Shown here one piece after another: positions 24,701 to 31,844 of a DNA stretch of 64,000 bases. The position numbers and the translations under genes were made by a program. Below the pieces are notes generated by a model that worked only from the letters and a program-made list of their open reading frames with translations, was not told the origin of the DNA and ran no database searches. Source of the stretch: Pocillopora verrucosa (lineage: Eukaryota > Cnidaria > Anthozoa > Scleractinia > Pocilloporidae); contig NC_089313.1 of NCBI RefSeq assembly GCF_036669915.1, forward strand, positions 1,440,085 through 1,504,084, in the 5' to 3' direction. Numbering within the stretch: the stretch's first letter is position 1; each line of letters starts with the position of its first letter.

Positions 24701-27626
24701 GCAAATAAGAGCTGTAAGGAGAAGAGTGAGACGAACTAAGAGAAAGCAGCGGCGAGTGGCAAAAACTAGAAAACTGAAATTTAGAATAATAAAACGAATC
24801 AGACTGCTGAAGGTTTTGAAGAGGAAGGTGATCCGAGTTGTTGTACGGGTCCGTCGTTTGAAACGACTGGGGAACATAAAACGCCTCAGGTTGGCAAGAA
24901 AAGCAAAAATTGTCTTGGTTAAAAGAGTGCGAAAAATGAAGAGGAAAATACAGACACGCAAGTTAAGACTCAAACTACGATTAGCGCGATTGAAGGCAGC
25001 AAAACATCGAGCTAGAATCCAGCGAGCTAGACGACGGGCCATGAGGTTGTTGCGATTCAGAATGAAGCAGCGCATGCGGAGATTGAAGTTACTTGCTCAG
25101 CAGAGGAGGGCTCGTGCCCTTCGAATAGCCAGGCTGAAACGTCTGAGGCGATATCGTCAGTTAGCCATGCTGCGCGCACGTCAAAGAGCGCAAGCAGCGC
25201 GCATGAGACTGTTGATAAGGCAAAGGATGCTTCAAATCAAGCGGAAACTAGCTCTGAGACAAAGAATACTCAGATCAAGATACCTGAGGAGACGACAAAG
25301 AACGTCGAGACTACGTATCCAGGCGTTTAGGGTCAAAGCTCGTCAACGAAGAGCAAGACAGCAGCTTTCAGTTCTAAGGAAACAGTTGGTCAATGTGGCG
25401 AAGAGGATGGTGTACTACAGGAAATATCGGCAATACAGATATTTGATGATGATGCGAGCCCAGAGGCGACAGCTGATGAAACGAGCGAGTAATGCTCGAG
25501 TCCGTTGGTTCCGATATCAGAAACAGCTACAGGAGAACAGACGCAGACAGCGCATGCTCGTGCTCAGACAACAGCGAGCGAACAAGAGCTTCAGGCAGTT
25601 CCAAAGGAAAAAGAGATTGTTGTTTGCGCAACAACAGCAGAAACTGAGAAAACTCATACAACGGATGAAGAGTACGCGTCGAGTACGAGGTGCGTATCTT
25701 ATTTTTTAATGGATTGTTTATTTATTTGGTCAGCTTTTGCCGACTGAAAAAAAAATCTTGCGTAACAGAGAAATAGAGGTTTTTCTGAGGTGCCTCTCTT
25801 TAGCGAGGTGCCACTGCTTATAACATACTAATATTACCTATCATAGTGCACGACTTAGCTTCACTTTGTTATGTAAAAATTGCAGTTGGAAAGAAGAGAG
25901 GAGACATTCTCAAGAAAAAGCCCTCGATGACAAGTTTGAATAGCAAGAAAGTTAAAGAAGCCAATACTGGTAAGATAATGTAAAGCGACTCCAATGATGA
26001 GTTCCGCTCAGGTTGTCGAAACGTCAGTCAACACAATCGACAACAGTCCTACTCAAGACTACCCTCACCTGGATGAACAGACCACGCGATCAAAGACAAT
26101 AATATTATCACAAATTTAAAAATCACAGAATGGCTTCATTTCGAAACGAAATCTCGGTCCCTCGTATCCAGAACATTTGTCAGTAAATTAAACCGTACGC
26201 ATGATAGCCCATAACCTACATCATACATTATGGCCTCTCTGTAAGTTGTAGCGAACTTATCCGAGATGAGATCAAACTGAAAGTTGTTGGGACGCGATAA
26301 CGGACCGGAATTTAGAGAGACAACAGTAAATGAGAAAATAGAGTCAAGTTAAGTCATATTTATTTAGGCAGGGTGGCCATTTCAGCAATAGGCTGGTATC
26401 AACAAGGGCCCTAATCAGATAATTCCCTAACTACTATACCAATGATTTACCAGACCAAGGGGAAGAAGCTAAGCCACAAGTATTTAGAATTCGTTTATTC
26501 TTTCTCCCCTCAGCAGTTCCCAAAGAGTTTCAGTCAGCTGATTTTTTCTGGTCGTTTGAAGATGCATCGGGCGCGTACATATCCCATGATACTGTTCAAA
26601 AGCGTCCAGCGCGGCTCATGGGAGGATCACGAGTTGTCCCAGAGACCGAACGGGGTCTGGTGGCCAGCACTGGTAAAGCAAGAGGATGGATCTCTCTCGG
26701 AGACTTTACAGGTGATAAGGAGAGAGAAATAATATATCAACCAAAGGAAAATTTTGGATTAAACGCAAAATTTTTATAGCTAAACTTTAAGAAAAATATG
26801 ACAGATATTACAGAAAATTGACATTTAGATTGTTTTTCTCGTTAAGTGTTATCACTCTATCTCGCCAGGAAAATGCTTCAGCGATCCAGACCAATGTAGA
26901 GATCACGGAATGACAATGATGACTTCGCTTAAACTTGACAAGAAATACTTCCACAAGAAATCCAGCTCGTATTTCTTGTCCAGCGGAGGTCAGACCACCC
27001 AGGCCCGAGGCTTCGCTCTCCTTCATATTCTAAACCGCTACATCCTCATACTCAGCACAAAAAATAACCAGTGGAAGTTGGAAACACGTGACCTTCCAGA
27101 TGGATGGTTCAACATTGCCTTTTCCTGGGAGAAGAAGGGTTTACTTAAGCTGTATGTAAACGGAAAGGAAGTGTCTAGGGGAGAAGCTATGAGTGTTTCA
27201 AGACCGAAGGATTCTTTCTCCACGTTGCAAGTTGGACGACCAAACAATTCTCACTCTCCAAAGTTTAGAGTACCGCTGGAAATGGATAATATTGCTCTCT
27301 GGGAGAGAGCTCTCTCGAGCAAGGAGATAGGCGCCTTGGCTGATAAGGGTAAGAATCGGGCGTCAAACGTGCAAAATCGTGCCAAAATTATCCTCGAGTT
27401 TTAGTGAAAGATCATCCCTAAGTGATTTGTTACGTGACTGCAATAAATTTTGTGCATTACAACACGTACATTTTTCGCAGAATCTTTCCATATGCAAGTT
27501 GCTAATTTATTTAATTCCCATCCTCTGTACGAGTTATCGCCATAATTAATTAGTAGTCAAGCCCACTTTATTTCTTTCCGATTAGATTTGAAGACAACTT
27601 CCAAAACAAAGGAAAAGAAAGATTGA
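2..27626 (+). CDS. Giant cationic modular secreted/ECM protein (gene A), 5'-partial, 47 exons
   Basis: No named homologue is recognised. Exons: 2-359, 618-716, 1040-1570, 1888-1935, 2025-2654, 3304-3345, 3613-4242, 4580-4630, 4750-5388, 5747-5776, 5863-6338, 6673-6838, 7082-7114, 7470-8096, 8550-8609, 9059-9697, 10148-10204, 10330-10980, 11303-11347, 11494-12132, 12694-12753, 12841-13473, 13833-13874, 14357-14528, 14986-15341, 15516-15548, 15782-15823, 16322-16855, 17204-17248, 17749-18012, 18129-18254, 18459-18500, 18667-18921, 19236-19313, 19756-19821, 20134-20394, 20493-20543, 21122-21370, 21822-22118, 22644-22943, 23336-23647, 24136-24162, 24655-25689, 25886-25969, 26517-26711, 26869-27348, 27586-27626. 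They sum to 12,531 nt, exactly 4,177 codons including TGA, with no internal stop. Introns are GT-AG except one GC-AG, and nearly all are phase 1. The module order suggests a secreted matrix, mucus or capsule protein (inference). The start lies upstream of the window. Introns over 300 bases not listed separately show nothing I recognise. Confidence 0.9.
1040..1570 (+). CDS. Gene A exon 3: VWA domain 1
   Basis: One phase 1-1 exon encodes a ~177-residue von Willebrand factor A fold. It opens with [16 protein letters not shown], has the central [13 protein letters not shown] and [14 protein letters not shown] strands, and ends [10 protein letters not shown]. Family VWAs bind Mg2+ through DxSxS plus downstream Thr and Asp. 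Here DxSxS reads D-A-A-G-G and the Asp of the usual LTDGKS is Ala, so metal binding is probably lost. The flanking Cys residues are the usual domain-closing pair. Confidence 0.9.
2025..2654 (+). CDS. Gene A exon 5: LamG-like domain 1
   Basis: A single phase 1-1 exon of 630 nt encodes a concanavalin-A-like/laminin G jelly roll. Repeat hallmarks are [44 protein letters not shown] and [13 protein letters not shown], with two C-terminal Cys (ITCLQV and NVCFKPG). The domain is unusually rich in Arg and Lys. It is preceded by a 48-nt linker exon at 1888-1935. Confidence 0.9.
3613..4242 (+). CDS. Gene A exon 7: LamG-like domain 2
   Basis: This 630-nt phase 1-1 exon shares its layout with domain 1: [63 protein letters not shown] and VQVYNEALT. 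Linker exons flank it at 3304-3345 (Pro/Thr-rich) and 4580-4630 (Lys/Pro-rich). It is strongly basic in the second half. Confidence 0.9.
4750..5388 (+). CDS. Gene A exon 9: LamG-like domain 3
   Basis: This 639-nt phase 1-1 exon carries [43 protein letters not shown] and [10 protein letters not shown]. The loop that normally carries a conserved Trp before the central strand instead reads GLRIIGLDR. The start at 4750 is set by the CAG acceptor and the phase 1 donor at 4631. Next comes a 30-nt linker exon at 5747-5776. Confidence 0.9.
5863..6838 (+). CDS. Gene A exons 11-12: LamG-like domain 4 (split by an intron)
   Basis: This is the only one of the nine LamG copies interrupted by an intron, a phase 0 intron at 6339-6672 after FIDAQ. 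Exon 11 carries [22 protein letters not shown] and [13 protein letters not shown]. Exon 12 resumes with [13 protein letters not shown] and ends [13 protein letters not shown] and KCFRR. The split is best explained by intron gain in this copy, since the other eight are intronless within the domain. Confidence 0.88.
7470..8096 (+). CDS. Gene A exon 14: LamG-like domain 5
   Basis: This 627-nt phase 1-1 exon carries [50 protein letters not shown] and [10 protein letters not shown]. The acceptor at 7468-7469 and the preceding 33-nt linker exon (7082-7114, Lys/Pro) fix the start. Longer open frames reaching upstream of 7470 are intron read-through. Confidence 0.9.
8757..8829 (+). tRNA. tRNA-Lys (anticodon CTT), intronic copy 1
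   Basis: The 73-nt cloverleaf has acceptor GCCCGGC pairing with GTTGGGC, A-box TAGCTCAGTCGGTAGAGC, anticodon loop CTCTTAA, B-box GGTTCGAGCCC and discriminator G. A run of five T follows at 8839-8843. It lies in the intron between gene A exons 15 and 16, on the same strand. Confidence 0.95.
9059..9697 (+). CDS. Gene A exon 16: LamG-like domain 6
   Basis: This 639-nt phase 1-1 exon carries [49 protein letters not shown] and [14 protein letters not shown]. It is among the more divergent copies; its GRDISP-like motif is degraded. Both flanking introns contain an identical tRNA-Lys gene. Confidence 0.9.
9995..10067 (+). tRNA. tRNA-Lys (anticodon CTT), intronic copy 2
   Basis: Its sequence is identical over 73 nt to the copy at 8757, but the flanks differ, so this is not simply a recent large duplication. 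A T run follows at 10078-10082. It lies in the next intron, between exons 16 and 17. Confidence 0.95.
10330..10980 (+). CDS. Gene A exon 18: LamG-like domain 7 with Arg-rich loop
   Basis: At 651 nt this is the longest LamG exon. It carries [50 protein letters not shown] and [13 protein letters not shown]. The extra length is an Arg/Lys run ([14 protein letters not shown]) in the loop after the ARF strand, which also creates multibasic sites of the kind proprotein convertases cut. The domain is phase 1-1. Confidence 0.9.
11494..12132 (+). CDS. Gene A exon 20: LamG-like domain 8
   Basis: This 639-nt phase 1-1 exon carries [45 protein letters not shown] and [14 protein letters not shown] linker exon at 11303-11347 (Arg/Pro/Gly) precedes it. 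The fold is conserved but much of the surface is Arg/Lys. Confidence 0.9.
12841..13473 (+). CDS. Gene A exon 22: LamG-like domain 9
   Basis: This 633-nt phase 1-1 exon carries [49 protein letters not shown] and [13 protein letters not shown]. The conserved SYD motif has become VYN. A 60-nt linker exon (12694-12753) precedes it and a 42-nt linker (13833-13874) follows, ending the LamG block. Confidence 0.9.
14357..15341 (+). CDS. Gene A exons 24-25: VWA domain 2 (split by a phase 2 intron)
   Basis: Exon 24 (14357-14528) begins [18 protein letters not shown] and breaks at FGFYS. Exon 25 (14986-15341) continues [38 protein letters not shown] and ends VQRKACAG. DxSxS reads E-S-G-R-I, so the primary metal-site Asp is gone. 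The intron between them holds a repeat (14577-14854). An upstream acceptor-like CAG at about 14950 would break frame with exon 24 and is not used in this model. Confidence 0.85.
14577..14854. repeat. MITE-like element in the VWA2 intron
   Basis: The ends GACCGGTCA and TGACTGGTC form imperfect terminal inverted repeats. Inside are G-run and C-run segments (GGGGGTGGGGGGTCGGAGG and CCCCCCTTCCCCC) that pair as larger imperfect arms. No coding capacity is visible. The class is uncertain. Confidence 0.45.
15980..16260. repeat. Probable interspersed repeat in the intron before VWA3
   Basis: This intron segment has a sequence texture that I associate from memory with repeats of coral genomes, but no internal repeat or TSD proves it here. 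It has no coding potential. Confidence 0.25.
16322..16855 (+). CDS. Gene A exon 28: VWA domain 3
   Basis: This single 534-nt phase 1-1 exon begins [19 protein letters not shown] and contains [43 protein letters not shown] and IKEKACKG. It keeps more of the metal-site motif (D-A-S-A-K) than domains 1 and 2, but the second Asp (usual TDGKS) is Ser. Linker exons 15516-15548 and 15782-15823 precede it, and 17204-17248 follows. Confidence 0.9.
17341..17607 (+). mobile_element. tRNA-derived SINE-like element
   Basis: A B-box-like GGGTTTGAGTC lies at 17358-17368, followed by a body typical of invertebrate SINEs: TGTTCTTTGGCGAGACACTTC, then a CTCTCCCCACCCAGG block, then an AAATGGGTAC block. It lies in the intron before the first two-Cys module. 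The 3' end is indistinct and no TSD was identified. Confidence 0.5.
17749..18012 (+). CDS. Gene A exon 30: basic two-Cys module, copy 1
   Basis: This phase 1-1 exon is the first of seven homologous ~85-100-residue modules. It opens [11 protein letters not shown], has a helix-like stretch with the first Cys (RRICERIA), the core [13 protein letters not shown], and a final strand [11 protein letters not shown]. The pattern C-x(n)-FA(V/L)xxGxxC resembles a short domain common in cnidarian secreted proteins alongside LamG and VWA, but here it is very Arg-rich. I cannot assign a named family. Confidence 0.8.
18129..20543 (+). CDS. Gene A Arg-Pro linker exons (31, 32, 34, 35, 37)
   Basis: Exons 18129-18254, 18459-18500, 19236-19313, 19756-19821 and 20493-20543 sit between the two-Cys modules. 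They encode near-pure Arg-Pro dipeptide runs, for example [16 protein letters not shown] and [17 protein letters not shown]. Each is phase 1-1, so each can be skipped without a frame change. Such sequence is expected to adopt extended polyproline-II rods carrying a high positive charge. Exon 37 has a NAGNAG acceptor (ctcagcag, 20485-20492). Confidence 0.85.
18667..18921 (+). CDS. Gene A exon 33: basic two-Cys module, copy 2
   Basis: This phase 1-1 exon encodes [11 protein letters not shown], then [10 protein letters not shown], the core [13 protein letters not shown], and ends [11 protein letters not shown]. It aligns to copy 1 across its full length. Arg and Lys dominate, and I see no acidic residue in the core. 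Confidence 0.82.
19371..19582. mobile_element. TTAA-ended MITE copy (212 bp)
   Basis: It starts TTAACCCTTAAATCCC and ends GGGTGTAAAGGGTTAA, an inverted pair. The interior CTAATTTCTCC and GAGAATATGCATACTGATG blocks recur in other copies of the window. It is the only clear copy inside gene A. Confidence 0.7.
20064..20083. repeat. Poly-C tract in an intron
   Basis: A low-complexity run of C with single interruptions lies upstream of the exon 36 acceptor. It is likely a homopolymer of variable length. Confidence 0.7.
20134..20394 (+). CDS. Gene A exon 36: basic two-Cys module, copy 3
   Basis: This phase 1-1 exon encodes [21 protein letters not shown], the core [13 protein letters not shown] and [12 protein letters not shown]. 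It closely resembles copy 2. Confidence 0.82.
21122..21370 (+). CDS. Gene A exon 38: basic two-Cys module, copy 4
   Basis: This phase 1-1 exon encodes [24 protein letters not shown], the core [13 protein letters not shown] and [11 protein letters not shown]. It is preceded by a 578-base intron in which I see no element I am confident of. Confidence 0.82.
21822..22118 (+). CDS. Gene A exon 39: basic two-Cys module, copy 5, fused to its linker
   Basis: This is the first copy in which an Arg-Pro linker ([14 protein letters not shown]) and the module share one exon. It then reads [24 protein letters not shown], the core [13 protein letters not shown] and [11 protein letters not shown]. It is phase 1-1. 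Intron loss between linker and module is the likely origin. Confidence 0.82.
22644..22943 (+). CDS. Gene A exon 40: basic two-Cys module, copy 6
   Basis: This exon carries a short RLRPRPKTT linker, then [20 protein letters not shown], the core [13 protein letters not shown] and [11 protein letters not shown]. With copy 7 it forms a subfamily having a longer loop ([11 protein letters not shown]) and the GGPRAID ending. Confidence 0.82.
23336..23647 (+). CDS. Gene A exon 41: basic two-Cys module, copy 7
   Basis: This exon carries linker [12 protein letters not shown], then [22 protein letters not shown], the core [13 protein letters not shown] and [11 protein letters not shown]. It is the closest match to copy 6, suggesting a recent tandem duplication of the last two modules. 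Confidence 0.82.
24136..24162 (+). CDS. Gene A exon 42: 27-nt microexon before a GC-AG intron
   Basis: The microexon encodes HYRRPLRK plus split codons and is phase 1-1. Its donor is GCAAGT rather than GTAAGT, after a consensus AAAAG exon end. Without it the neighbouring exons still join in frame, so it may be optional. Confidence 0.6.
24655..25689 (+). CDS. Gene A exon 43: ~345-residue Arg/Lys/Leu/Gln helix region
   Basis: This single 1,035-nt phase 1-1 exon has no Pro, no Cys, no Asp and one Glu that I can find. In 50-residue stretches I counted, Arg plus Lys make up about 38-56%. The rest is mostly Leu, Ile, Val, Ala, Gln and Met with Tyr/Phe toward the end. Spacing such as [19 protein letters not shown] suggests a long cationic amphipathic or single alpha-helix. 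It follows a GTTTATTTTTGCAG acceptor and ends at GTGCGT. It could bind polyanions such as nucleic acid, sulphated glycans or polyglutamate (inference). Dibasic sites are so dense that it could alternatively be cut into peptides. Confidence 0.85.
25886..25969 (+). CDS. Gene A exon 44: Lys-rich linker
   Basis: This 84-nt phase 1-1 exon encodes [27 protein letters not shown]. It links the cationic helix to the C-terminal LamG domain and is where acidic residues reappear. Confidence 0.8.
25991..26114 (+). mobile_element. Retroelement 3'-tail fragment (probable)
   Basis: The block around CGCTCAGGTTGTCGAAACGT and the following CACCTGGATGAACAGACC segment resemble a 3' tail that I recall as common among interspersed elements in cnidarian and other invertebrate genomes. 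It is not coding here. It lies in the intron before exon 45. Confidence 0.4.
26517..27348 (+). CDS. Gene A exons 45-46: C-terminal LamG-type domain of normal charge
   Basis: Exon 45 (26517-26711, after a CAGCAG tandem acceptor) reads [26 protein letters not shown] and [10 protein letters not shown]. Exon 46 (26869-27348) continues [58 protein letters not shown] and [15 protein letters not shown]. It is a jelly-roll lectin/LamG fold of a type unlike the nine basic copies, with normal acidic content. It may be the ancestral end of the gene and the ligand-binding module. Confidence 0.88.
27586..27626 (+). CDS. Gene A exon 47: terminal exon
   Basis: It encodes the last residues [12 protein letters not shown] and stops at TGA 27624-27626, after an ATTAG acceptor in phase 1. 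No transmembrane segment or GPI-type tail is present, which supports a secreted product. I see no clear AATAAA within the next 200 bases. Confidence 0.75.
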
Positions 27627-29947
27627 AATACAGATCAAACAATGTAGAAGCAAGGTAAGATAATCATGACTCACAAATAACGAATTGATAACTGGGGTAG
27701 AGGATTGCTCCAGAATGAACCAGTAATGTAGAATGCACATGATTATCTTTAGAAACTTTACAAAATACTGCTTCTTCAGTACCATGTTCTTTTTAAAAGC
27801 CGCATAACCAGTCCAGTTTCTAAACCCTCCCTCTCGCTGAGTTTGAAATCTCTCTCTCTCTCTCTTCACCCTCTCGGGTTCAACCGCTGTACACAATGCA
27901 GAATGAAGCATTAAAGAACTGGACTACCAAAGACGTATAATTCAACCAAGACAGCAGAGCATGCGCAGAGTAGAGTCTATGTACGACAATGTTCTCTATA
28001 CAGCCAATCTTATTTCAAATCGTGCTTACATTTCAGATTCACCGTCACCAAGAGCAGTGAAAAGACGTTTTATTTCCAATACTTCTCAGTACGTTTGATA
28101 ATATTTTTATTTACTTGCTCATCGTCGCGATGATTCAGTGGGAGGCTGTTAGCCAGATGATGACGAGTTTGTTGCTCCAGTGCCGTTCTATTTGCGGACA
28201 AATCACCTTGAATCAGGGAACTATAATAACAAATGAAGTGCTACGAAAAATTGAAATCATCCTTGAATCAAAGTAATCGCTATAGTGTATAGCGATTACT
28301 TTGCTATAAATCTGATTCTAGCAGTAACGTTATTATATGAGACTTTGTAACCTGGCTACAACAGTTTTTCATCGGATTCTAAACTTTATTGTATGACGCT
28401 TTGTAATCTTGTGACAAAAGTTTTATATTGTAGTCTAGCACCACAGTTTTGCTATTCTAACTCTCTGCCTAAATTCTATCGCAATTTTTTTGCATTTGAT
28501 AAGACTTTTATGGTCTTAATTATTTGAGAAAAATGATAGGCGATTGTTCGCCGGAAATTTGGAACTATATTTGAGCTCAGATTTTAGGGGCGGTTTTACA
28601 TAACACTGTGTAATTTTTTAATAATTTTGTGCGGTCAGTTATTGGGTGTAAGATTTAGACTGATATTTGACGGACGAAAGTATTAGTTTTCTTCTGGTCG
28701 CGAAAAAATCCAGTGGATGGTATTTTGAATCTGTGATTTTTTGGAGTTATATGACCAAGATTATAGCCGTAGTTGGGTTAGAGTTTGTTTTTAGGCCTCG
28801 GATGAGTAGGACAGAGATTGTTGAATTATCTAGTTTAGTTCAGTATTACTTGTAGAGAGGTAATTTAAACTCAATAAACAAAACATAACCATCCACACGA
28901 AATTCTTTTTATGAACTTGATCGTATTAACAGGAAACAAATCTGATCTAGGGACAAATTGTCGACCCAGAAACGTAGCTTGGCAGCCTAGACATATTTTA
29001 TTCTCCTTGACTGATGCGCAAAAGAAAAGAGCCTTGCAGTTTAGATGAGTGTAAGGTCTTAAAACGAACATGGTCTAAATCTGGTAATAACGAATAGACA
29101 TCCTCATCCTCTCCCTTACCTCTCAGAGAGCGTTGGTCTCTTATATTATCAATATTGGCCGTAAGGGAAAAGCTGGTGGAAAGTTTGATGGAAAGAGAGA
29201 TCTTCTGCTCCTCTTCTCTCTCTCTCTCTCATACTTTGTCCCATGTGTATGCATTCTGTTGGTTGCTTAGCACTGGTTACCATTGGCGACTTTACACTTT
29301 CTGCCATGCGTTGTTTTCGTTACTTTTTGAGTTCTCCTTTAGATAGCAGAGAGTGTCCTTAGCGTGCGTTTAATTGCCCGTCACACGTTCTTGTTTAAAA
29401 ACCATTATATTAAACCGCACTTTGAACTGCACACGCATTTCAACTTGAACTGAGTCAGTGGTGTCTAGTAGAAAACGGGTTTTCTACAGCACCCCCACTA
29501 TCTTTCAGCCTCTGCGCTTAGCATGTACCTGCTAACGAGAACACTGAAAATACAATAAATGGCCGACAGCTTTTATCTCCAGTCATAAATTATTACTGGT
29601 GCCTGCTCATACCTCCGAACGAACGTAATTTCCTCCAAATTTTATCCACAAAATATTGTTTTCTAATCAAGCCGCCGCTGTTTGTGGATGGAATAATAGT
29701 TTAATCGAAATACTGTATTGTTGGCGTTGAAAGTTATGCCGATCTTACTTGATCTTCTCCAAAGGAAAGGTTTGTCTAAAATATATTTTTGTTACTGCAC
29801 TTTCAAAAGCGAGAGGCGAGAATTATGTTTGTATACTGACCCGGTTGTTTAAACTTTGTGACAATATATCCCTCAAACGTACGAATGATCCAAAACATCT
29901 TGTCTTAACATTTTGACCAGTCTAGGGAAGAGGAAGCGACCGCAGTA
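27627..29947. other. Intergenic region between gene A and the SUEL cluster
   Basis: There is no convincing coding exon on either strand. It contains a CT microsatellite (about 27849-27867), a second CT run (about 29212-29230) and a perfect 16-bp palindrome at 28269-28303. It presumably holds the 3' UTR of gene A and the promoter of the first SUEL copy, but no specific site is supportable. Confidence 0.6.
28269..28303. repeat. Perfect inverted repeat, 16-bp arms, 3-nt loop
   Basis: CAAAGTAATCGCTATA is followed by GTG and then its exact reverse complement. It could be the relic end-to-end core of a MITE or a cruciform-forming site. Nothing else in the window matches it. Confidence 0.85.
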
Positions 29948-31844
29948 ATGGAGGGAAAGCTTGTTTTTCACCTCATAGCCATCGTGATTATGACGGGTAA
30001 GTAGTTTGTGTCGTGAACAGCTTTGTGTTAATTCCAGTATCTACTCTCTTGCTCTGTAAACTTCAAACTAAAGTTATTTGACTACAAAATTTTTTTCTTC
30101 AATTTCATCTTGACGGAGAAAATGTTCTCGCTGAACCAACTATAATGAACACGTGACGTATTCATTTTTACGAAACAGGCCTTTCTACTCCAAAGGGGGT
30201 TAGATCCTCACACATGTACAGCTGTTCGTGGAAATAGGAAATCATTGATAGTCTAAAACGTTTACATCTTTTAGTTGAAATGATAGCGGGGAAGTATCTA
30301 AATCTCTTAACGATAAAGTCGCAGTTGTATCGTAGGGAACTACATTGCACTCAACCAAACTGACTTCCATGTCGAAAGAGAAATGGACTAAAATCAAGAC
30401 TGAACGCCGGCTAAACCTAATGGACAAACAGTATCAAATTGAAGGCTATTCAAATTAAATTAGCCCTTTTTTAATTTACTGTCGTTAGGGTATGTCTGCA
30501 GCACGCATCAAGGTCACAAGAGAACTTTGACTTCCTTGGCGGCAGGTGAGACATGGAGAATGAATTGAATGATCTTTTTTTAATTGGTCATCCAATTTGA
30601 CATCAAATATACCGCACAGAGTTCTAAGTCTGCCCCCACACTATGATTAATAAGGGAGTGGACACTTTAAAAAGGCGTGGCCCATTAACTCATTCGAGCA
30701 CGGAACACAGTAGTTGAAATATACATAGTACACGAGTGCCAGAGGTTGATGATTCAAGCTAATAGCTCTCATCTTTACTCAATGGAATTAAGATGCATTT
30801 GGCAGAAAATCTTATCATAACTTGAGGAACGAAGTTCTAAATTCCGAAATGGGTAACTTTATGAATGAGTAGTAGGAGAAGTCTCCTTTCATTTTAAGAA
30901 AACGTAGGGATTATTTGAGTCCATCACTAAAAAGTCTAAAAGAAGAAGATTATGCCAGTTTCATGAAGTGGAACACGATGGGTGACTTTGTGAATGCAAT
31001 GAGCTAATAACGTTTATAGTAAAGACAATCAACCCGGAGATTGATCGTCAAATAGTGGTATTTGGCCGCACAAATAACATGCATCATGCAGTATGAGACT
31101 GGTGTCATAAAATGTTAGAGAGAGTCAGCACGTACGTACATTAGCCAGGCCAAGTAGTACTGATAATAATCCGCCTCTTCATATTTTCCAGAGAACGAGT
31201 AACGGTTTGTTCTAAACGAAAGAGTCCACTCACATGCGAGTCACCTGATCAGCTATCGCTATAACAGGGGTCTTTTGGGTCGGGAATCCCCTAATATTTC
31301 CCCTCGGATGACGGCGATCCGGTGACAAACTGTCACACAGCCCCGAGACGGAACACATCGTCAAGGAAATGTGCGAAGGATGGGAGAAGTGTGTACTGGA
31401 AGGAAAAGCCGACAAGCTGCAGAAAACAAAGCATTGTTTCGGTGTCTCGAAATATCTCTCGGTGAACTATACTGTGTACCTCAGAATAAAGAAGCGATTT
31501 TGTGCGACTCGGAGCGATCAATGATTACCTGCCCGTCTGACTGGCTTCTTAGAATAAAATACAGTTTCTGGGGCCGTGACAGAACTGAAGTTTGTCCATC
31601 TGCGAAAGGGCAGGAACTCTGCCCCGGCGCATCAGAGACTGTCTCTAAACTAAGGAGTAGATGTAACAATATTCCTTTCTGCCCTTTACAAGCGTTTTAC
31701 AAAGGCAACCGAAAAACTGTCCTCGTATCTGAGAAGTACCTCGTAGTGAACTACAGTTGTCGACCCAGTCCTGAAATCGGACGGCGCGGTCAGCTCGGCC
31801 TTATTCCTCTTTCAGTTACCGCGGACTTCGAGCCCGATCGCTAA
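29948..31844 (+). pseudogene. SUEL-type lectin gene copy 1, frameshifted and tail-less
   Basis: Exon 1 (29948-29996) encodes signal peptide MEGKLVFHLIAIVIMTG. Exon 2 (30489-30545, 57 nt, phase 1-1) matches exon 2 of copy 2 in length. Exon 3 (from 31194) should encode two SUEL galactose/rhamnose-binding domains. The first is spread over all three frames by about four or five frameshifts between 31240 and 31480: TVCSKRKSPLTC, then ITGVFW, GRESPN, SDDGDPVTNC, and EHIVKEMCEG. The second (about 31475-31770) is open: EAILCDSERSMITCPSDW, YSFWGRDRTEVCP, EKYLVVNYSC. The frame then stops at TAA 31842-31844 with no donor and no basic tail. Frameshifts fall beside short homopolymers. Confidence 0.8.

Noticed and set aside
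24614-25075. Minus-strand 153-codon frame rich in Leu/Phe/Arg
   Set aside because: It is the mirror of the Arg/Lys-rich plus-strand exon; codon bias there suppresses antisense stops.
28667-28855. Plus-strand 62-codon frame in the intergenic region
   Set aside because: It is a chance frame with no homology, splice context or conservation signal visible.
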